Below are positions 6,558 through 10,275 of a stretch of 10,275 nucleotides of DNA, one piece after another. Made by a program: the position numbers and the translations under genes. Position 1 is the first letter of the stretch; each line of letters begins with the position of its first letter. A model generated the notes under the pieces. The model did no database searches and was not told the origin of the DNA. It worked only from the letters and a program-made list of their open reading frames with translations. Source of the stretch: Bacillota bacterium (GTDB taxonomy: Bacteria; Bacillota; Clostridia; Tissierellales; Peptoniphilaceae); NCBI GenBank assembly GCA_023394215.1, contig JAEXBH010000192.1:1-10275 (forward strand). Reading direction: 5' to 3'.

Positions 6558-6692
6558 ATGAAAAGAACTTATCAACCAAATAAAAGAAGAAGATCTAAAA
6601 AGCACGGTTTTAGAGCAAGGATGTCTACTTCAGGTGGAAGAAGAGTACTAAAAGCAAGAAGACAAAAGGGAAGAAAAAAATTATCAGCTTAA
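6558..6692 (+). CDS. rpmH: 50S ribosomal protein L34
   Basis: This 44-aa, highly basic protein begins [20 protein letters not shown] and ends GRKKLSA, the invariant layout of bacterial L34 (bL34), a component of the large ribosomal subunit bound to 23S rRNA. It is the full family length. The ATG is preceded by a G-rich ribosome-binding site, AAGGGGGG (6544-6551), six bases away. It is the first gene after the perfect promoter at 6448-6476, diverging from dnaA as in most Firmicutes. A hairpin starts at its stop codon and may lower transcription into rnpA. Confidence 0.98.
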   Translation: MKRTYQPNKRRRSKKHGFRARMSTSGGRRVLKARRQKGRKKLSA

Positions 6693-6715
6693 GTCTATGA
6701 TTTTTTCATAGATTT
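6691..6715 (+). other. AT-rich hairpin between rpmH and rnpA (possible attenuator)
   Basis: TCTATGA (6694-6700) and TCATAGA (6706-6712) pair exactly around five T residues. With one G-U pair the stem extends to ten base pairs, 6691-6700 with 6706-6715. The following bases are T-rich (TTTATTTATTT) but interrupted by A, and the stem has few G-C pairs, so it is at best a weak terminator or an RNA processing site. Its place between a very highly expressed gene and a low-demand gene makes partial termination plausible. Confidence 0.45.
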
Positions 6716-6734
6716 ATTTATTTAAGGACTTTTG

Positions 6735-7073
6735 ATGGATAAAAAGTATAGGATTAAAAAAAATAGTGAATTTACAAGGGCCTACAAAAAAGCTAAGAGA
6801 TATTATAACAGGCAGATGACTATGTTGGTTGTAAATAGCGACTATGACAATCCTAGGTTTGGTTATACCCTATCTCGTAAGTTTGGAAAGGCAAACAAGA
6901 GAAATAAGATAAAAAGACGACTAAAAGAAATTGTTCGCCATAATTTATCAGGCTTTGATAAAAAGAAAGACTATATATTGATTCCAAAGAGCATAACTAT
7001 AGATATGGAATACAGGGACCTGGAAAAATCAGTTTTACATCTTTTATCTTTATACAAAAGGAATAAAAAATAA
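6735..7073 (+). CDS. rnpA: Ribonuclease P protein component
   Basis: RnpA is the protein cofactor of the RNase P ribozyme, which removes 5' leaders from tRNA precursors. The 112-aa basic protein starts [20 protein letters not shown] and has the family fold: the [13 protein letters not shown] segment and then the RNR signature [10 protein letters not shown] (56-65), the RNA-contacting helix. A TTG three bases upstream (6732) is an alternative start, but the AAGGA site (6724-6728) is six bases from this ATG and only three from the TTG. The stop overlaps the yidD start by one base (TAATG). Order after rpmH is canonical. Confidence 0.97.
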   Translation: MDKKYRIKKNSEFTRAYKKAKRYYNRQMTMLVVNSDYDNPRFGYTLSRKFGKANKRNKIKRRLKEIVRHNLSGFDKKKDYILIPKSITIDMEYRDLEKSVLHLLSLYKRNKK

Positions 7074-7285
7074 TGAGAAAGATAGCCATATTCCTAATTA
7101 AAATTTACAGGAAATATATTTCAGGTTTATTTGGGCAAAGTAAATGCAGATTTACACCTACATGCTCCGAATATGCCATAGAGGCTTTTCAAAAGTATAA
7201 TTTTTTCAAAGCTATGATATTGACTATATGGAGAATTTTAAGATGTAATCCATTTAGTAAAGGTGGGCACGACCCATTAAAATAG
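7073..7285 (+). CDS. yidD: Membrane protein insertion efficiency factor YidD
   Basis: YidD is a small membrane-associated protein encoded beside yidC and reported to assist insertion of membrane proteins. The 70-aa product shows the whole family pattern: a hydrophobic basic N-terminal helix ([15 protein letters not shown]), the block [11 protein letters not shown] with Cys25 and Cys31, and [16 protein letters not shown] with Cys58. Length is normal. The ATG overlaps the rnpA stop as TAATG; an AAAGG site lies somewhat far upstream, so coupling to rnpA probably matters. Its exact molecular role is not settled for the family. Confidence 0.96.
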   Translation: MRKIAIFLIKIYRKYISGLFGQSKCRFTPTCSEYAIEAFQKYNFFKAMILTIWRILRCNPFSKGGHDPLK

Positions 7286-7294
7286 GAGGAGTCC

Positions 7295-8005
7295 ATGTCA
7301 TTTTTATCCGATTTACTTGGAAAATTATTTAGATTTATATATGAAACACTTAACAACATAGGTGCCGGCACAGCAAATATTTCAGAGTATGCAATGGCTC
7401 TTATAGTTATGGGTTTGGTATATAAGTTGATCACAATTCCAATGACTATTCAACAGACTAAAAATCAAAAGAGAACTATGGAATTGCAACCGAAAATTGA
7501 AGAGTTAAAGAAAAGATACGGTTATGATCAACAGATATTAAATCAGAAATTACAGGAGTTTCAAAAGGAAAACAATATAGCTACTGCAGGTTGTTCAGGT
7601 TGTTTGATGCTGATTATACAACTTATTATAGTATATGCTTTATTTGCAGTTGTTAGAGAACCCGGAAAATATTTGTTCGACAATCCTGAACAAATTAATC
7701 AAATATCAAGAAACTTTTTCTGGATAAACGACTTGTCTTTGGCGGATCCTACAGGTTTTGTTTTTGCTTTGTTAAACTCACTTACACAACTTGGAGTTAC
7801 TTATTTATCACAAAATTCTGTAACTCAAGCTGCAGCAGGCGGACAAAATACTCAAATGATGCTATATATGATGCCTATTTTGTTCTTCTTCTTCTTTAGA
7901 ACAATGCCTTCAGGACTTATTTTGTACTGGATAGTTGGTAACATTGTAGAAATTGTTATTAGAGGAGCCGGTCGTTTGATTGCTGCCAGCAGGGCCAATA
8001 TTTAG
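7295..8005 (+). CDS. yidC: Membrane protein insertase YidC/Oxa1 family
   Basis: YidC inserts and folds proteins in the cytoplasmic membrane, alone or with Sec. This 236-aa Gram-positive-type protein lacks the large periplasmic domain and has no lipobox cysteine; the N-terminus is an amphipathic stretch, MSFLSDLLGKLFRFIY. Five hydrophobic segments can be seen at about 32-52, 102-121, 153-172, 188-201 and 206-223. The basic cytoplasmic hairpin (about 53-98), with QQTKNQKRTMELQPKIEELK, follows the first. The motif around the first segment, YKLITIPMTIQQTK, carries Lys44 where most homologues have the functionally important Arg of the hydrophilic groove. TAGGAGGAG overlaps the yidD stop and sits well placed for this ATG. 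Order yidD-yidC-jag is standard. Confidence 0.96.
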   Translation: MSFLSDLLGKLFRFIYETLNNIGAGTANISEYAMALIVMGLVYKLITIPMTIQQTKNQKRTMELQPKIEELKKRYGYDQQILNQKLQEFQKENNIATAGCSGCLMLIIQLIIVYALFAVVREPGKYLFDNPEQINQISRNFFWINDLSLADPTGFVFALLNSLTQLGVTYLSQNSVTQAAAGGQNTQMMLYMMPILFFFFFRTMPSGLILYWIVGNIVEIVIRGAGRLIAASRANI

Positions 8006-8013
8006 GAGTTGAA

Positions 8014-8871
8014 ATGAGATCAGTTATAAAATCAGCTAAATCCGTAGATGAAGCTGTTGAATTAGGATTAAAGGAACTTGGTTTAACTAAAGGCCAAGTG
8101 GAAATAGAAGTTTTAGAACAAGCTAAAAAGGGCTTATTTGGTTTATTGGGATCAAAGGAAGCTATAGTTAAGGTAAGCGAAAAAATAGATGTAAAGGAAG
8201 ATATACTTAAGGATGTTTTCGGCAGTTCCCTATTAAAAAAGGAAGATGCTTTCAAGGAAGAAGCGTTTGAAAGTGGAAAAAATTCTGAGGTAAAAACAGT
8301 TTCTTTTAAGGAGGAAATCCTTGTGGAAGAAGCTTCTGATGAGAAAAAAGAGCTTATTGAAGTATCTGTTGAAGTTGTTGAAACGGATGCTGAAAAAGAG
8401 GGACTTTCTCAGGAAGAAGTGGAAAAGAAATTGGTTGAAAATCTACAGGATTTGCTTGAAAAGATGCACATTGTTGCTAAAGTTGAATCAAAGTTTACAG
8501 ACAACGGCCTATATCTTAATTTAAAAGATATATCTGAGGAAGATACGGGTATAGTTATCGGTAGAAAGGGAGAAACTTTAGATTCTTTACAATATATTCT
8601 TAGCTTGATTGCCAATAGATATTCTCAAGATTTCCATAGGGTTACATTGGATGTAGCAAATTATAGGGCAAGAAGGAGAGATGCTATTGAAAATAATGCA
8701 AGAAAGGTTGCTTTTAAGGTTTTGAAATCAAAAAGATCTATAGCCTTGGAACCGATGAATGCATATGAAAGAAGAATAGTTCATTATGCTTTACAGAACT
8801 ACAAGGAAATAGAGACAGTTTCTCAAGGAAACTTCCCTAACAGAAAAGTAGTTGTAAAATATAAAGGTTAA
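8014..8871 (+). CDS. jag: Jag/KhpB RNA-binding protein (Jag-N, KH and R3H domains)
   Basis: Jag (also KhpB or EloR) is an RNA-binding regulator linked in streptococci to cell elongation and encoded next to yidC. Residues 1-55 form the Jag N-terminal domain with KKGLFGLLGSKEA. Residues about 55-135 are a low-complexity Glu/Lys/Val-rich linker. The KH domain has the GxxG loop in VIGRKGETLDSLQ (Gly183-Gly186), and the R3H domain contains YERRIVHYAL with Arg253 and His257 in the R-x3-H spacing. At 285 aa it is longer than the B. subtilis protein, and the excess lies in the acidic linker. AGGAG (8004-8008) overlaps the yidC stop and fixes the ATG. A strong terminator begins four bases after its stop. 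Confidence 0.96.
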   Translation: MRSVIKSAKSVDEAVELGLKELGLTKGQVEIEVLEQAKKGLFGLLGSKEAIVKVSEKIDVKEDILKDVFGSSLLKKEDAFKEEAFESGKNSEVKTVSFKEEILVEEASDEKKELIEVSVEVVETDAEKEGLSQEEVEKKLVENLQDLLEKMHIVAKVESKFTDNGLYLNLKDISEEDTGIVIGRKGETLDSLQYILSLIANRYSQDFHRVTLDVANYRARRRDAIENNARKVAFKVLKSKRSIALEPMNAYERRIVHYALQNYKEIETVSQGNFPNRKVVVKYKG

Positions 8872-8875
8872 ATTT

Positions 8876-8900
8876 ACTCCCCAATATTTGGGGAGTTTTT
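8876..8900 (+). terminator. Intrinsic terminator ending the rpmH-jag operon
   Basis: ACTCCCCAA (8876-8884) and TTGGGGAGT (8888-8896) are exact reverse complements around a TAT loop, and the right arm runs into five T residues (8896-8900). A nine-base-pair stem with a GC block and a T tail is a textbook Rho-independent terminator on the plus strand. Confidence 0.93.
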
Positions 8901-8950
8901 GCTTATAAGATAGAATATTAAGCTCATGTAAGCTTTTATGAAAGGATATT

Positions 8951-10275
8951 ATGGAAAAAACAGTTGCAGCTATTTCTACAGCTATAGGTGAAGCCGGTAT
9001 AGGTATAGTAAGGATGACCGGTCCTAAGGCATTTTTAATAGCTAAAAATATTTTCAAAGACTTTAGGGATAGAAAAATAGAAAATATAAAAAATAGGTAT
9101 TTGCAATATGGCCACATATATGACGGGCAAAATATAGTTGACGAAGTCCTTATATCTTTTATGCAGGCACCTAATACCTATACTAAAGAAGATGTGGTTG
9201 AGATTTATTGTCATGGCGGAAGCATAGCTGTAAGAAAAACTTTAAATCTTCTTTTGTCTCAGGGGGCATATCTTGCCGAGAGAGGAGAATTTACAAAAAG
9301 AGCCTTTTTGAACGGACGTCTTGACCTATCTCAGGCTGAAGCGGTAATAGGTCTTATAGATGCAAAGACTGACAGGGCTTATGAGGCATCACTTAATCAG
9401 TTGCAGGGAAGCCTTAAGTCGGCTATAGGCCATATAAAAGAAAATGTACTTTCAATGTTGGCAAGGGTAGAATATTCCATAAATTTTATGGAAGATCTGC
9501 AGGATGAATTACCCGTAGAGCCAATACTTGAAACCGGAAAAAAAGTTATAGAAGAAATGGATAAACTTATAAATTCTTCAAATAAGGGCAGAATTATTAA
9601 GGAAGGTATAAGAACTGTTATTATAGGAAAGCCTAATGTGGGTAAATCCTCTCTTCTTAACGCATTGTTAAAAGAAAATCGAGCTATAGTAACGGATATT
9701 CCGGGTACTACAAGAGATACAATAGAAGAATATATAGATTTAGCCGGGGTTTCAATTAAAATAATAGATACTGCAGGGATAAGAAATACCAGTGATTTGG
9801 TTGAATCCATAGGTGTAAATAAGAGTATAGAGTTTGCGGCTGAGGCGGATTTGGTTATAGCTATATTTGATATGTCAAGGGAGCTTGATGATGAGGATGA
9901 GAAAATTATAGATTTAATAAAGGGCAGAAAGGCTATTATACTTTTAAATAAGAATGATTTAAGCTCAGTAGCTGATAAAAACTATATTTTAGATAAATTA
10001 AGCGGATTTAAAATAATAGATTCATCTATAATAAAAAACAGAGGAGTCAAAGATTTGGAAGAGGCAATCATAGATATGTTTTTTGATGGAGAAATTGTCA
10101 TCAGTGACACAGCTATGGTAACGAGTTTAAGGCACAAAAAACTTTTGGAAGATGCGAGAGAAAATATAAAATCATCCTTGGAAGATATAAAAAAAGGTTT
10201 TTCAATGGATGCTATCGAAATAGATTTAAGGACAGCTTATGCCCAACTGGGAGAAATTACAGGAGAAAGCATAGA
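8951..10275 (+). CDS. mnmE: tRNA modification GTPase MnmE (TrmE), C-terminus beyond the window
   Basis: MnmE works with MnmG (GidA) to modify the wobble uridine of certain tRNAs (the first step to cmnm5U). The frame is open to the window end, giving 441 codons of a protein usually about 455-460 aa. The N-terminal tetrahydrofolate-binding domain starts MEKTVAAISTAIGEAGIGIVR and includes the GGSIAV and GEFTKRAFLNGRLDLSQAEA blocks. The embedded GTPase domain shows G1 GKPNVGKS (226-233), G2 GTTRDT (252-257), G3 DTAG (273-276) and G4 NKND (333-336). The final helical domain reaches GEITGESI; the catalytic C-terminal CxGK motif lies outside. AAAGGA (8941-8946) precedes the ATG. It follows the jag terminator by 50 bp, so it probably has its own promoter or depends on read-through. 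Confidence 0.97.
   Translation, partial: MEKTVAAISTAIGEAGIGIVRMTGPKAFLIAKNIFKDFRDRKIENIKNRYLQYGHIYDGQNIVDEVLISFMQAPNTYTKEDVVEIYCHGGSIAVRKTLNLLLSQGAYLAERGEFTKRAFLNGRLDLSQAEAVIGLIDAKTDRAYEASLNQLQGSLKSAIGHIKENVLSMLARVEYSINFMEDLQDELPVEPILETGKKVIEEMDKLINSSNKGRIIKEGIRTVIIGKPNVGKSSLLNALLKENRAIVTDIPGTTRDTIEEYIDLAGVSIKIIDTAGIRNTSDLVESIGVNKSIEFAAEADLVIAIFDMSRELDDEDEKIIDLIKGRKAIILLNKNDLSSVADKNYILDKLSGFKIIDSSIIKNRGVKDLEEAIIDMFFDGEIVISDTAMVTSLRHKKLLEDARENIKSSLEDIKKGFSMDAIEIDLRTAYAQLGEITGESI

Noticed and set aside
6732..6734. TTG start for rnpA one codon before the ATG.
   Set aside because: It is only three bases from the AAGGA site, whereas the ATG has six-base spacing.
8920..8935. Small inverted repeat AAGCT / AGCTT in front of mnmE.
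   Set aside because: Five base pairs with a six-base loop and no supporting context; expected by chance in AT-rich DNA.
9397..9810. Minus-strand open frame of 137 codons inside mnmE.
   Set aside because: It lies entirely over the MnmE GTPase domain coding region, which matches its family closely; the antisense frame looks like no known protein.
1..10275. parS sites, CRISPR arrays, insertion sequences, tRNA or rRNA genes.
   Set aside because: Scanning by eye found no parS-like 16-mer, no regularly spaced repeats, no transposase or terminal repeats and no structural RNA genes.

Overview
This window is the chromosomal replication-origin neighbourhood of a low-GC Gram-positive bacterium (Firmicutes/Bacillota). 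The AT-rich sequence, frequent ATA and AGA codons, a short YidC without a lipoprotein signal, and the gene order suggest an anaerobic clostridial or Tissierellia-type organism. The genus cannot be fixed from the sequence alone.

Left arm (minus strand, read right to left): dnaA (4666-6096), dnaN (3411-4505), an S4-domain yaaA/rlbA-type gene (3202-3411), recF (2093-3202), gyrB (167-2080) and the first 52 codons of gyrA (1-158, cut by the window edge). After the 160-bp dnaA-dnaN gap the genes are almost contiguous: two one-base TAATG overlaps, then gaps of 12 and 8 bp. This is the classic initiator / sliding clamp / gap repair / gyrase cluster.

Right arm (plus strand): rpmH (6558-6692), rnpA (6735-7073), yidD (7073-7285), yidC (7295-8005) and jag/khpB (8014-8871), closed by a strong terminator (8876-8900). 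It is followed by mnmE (8951 to the window end, lacking only its C-terminus). This is the conserved ribosomal protein L34 / RNase P protein / membrane insertase / RNA-binding protein / tRNA modification cluster. The two arms diverge, so every gene is transcribed in the direction its replication fork would move.

The origin looks bipartite, as in Bacillus subtilis. Upstream of dnaA (6097-6372) are three perfect DnaA boxes, several degenerate ones and two large palindromes. Downstream of dnaA (4506-4665) are one perfect and two near-consensus boxes. The downstream part also has six tandem TAG/TAA trinucleotides, a short GC-containing spacer and an all-A/T stretch beside the dnaN ribosome-binding site, matching the DnaA-trio/unwinding-element arrangement. 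A candidate dnaA promoter has a perfect DnaA box just upstream of its -35, which suggests autoregulation. A perfect-consensus sigma-A promoter (TTGACA, 17 bp, TATAAT) drives the rpmH side.

I see no mobile element, CRISPR array, tRNA, rRNA or unfamiliar gene system. The genes are ordinary housekeeping genes. The points worth a second look are the origin architecture (trio element, a 46-bp palindrome made of two facing box-like half-sites, a 37-bp inverted DnaA-box pair), a lysine where YidC normally has its conserved arginine, and the long acidic linker in Jag.
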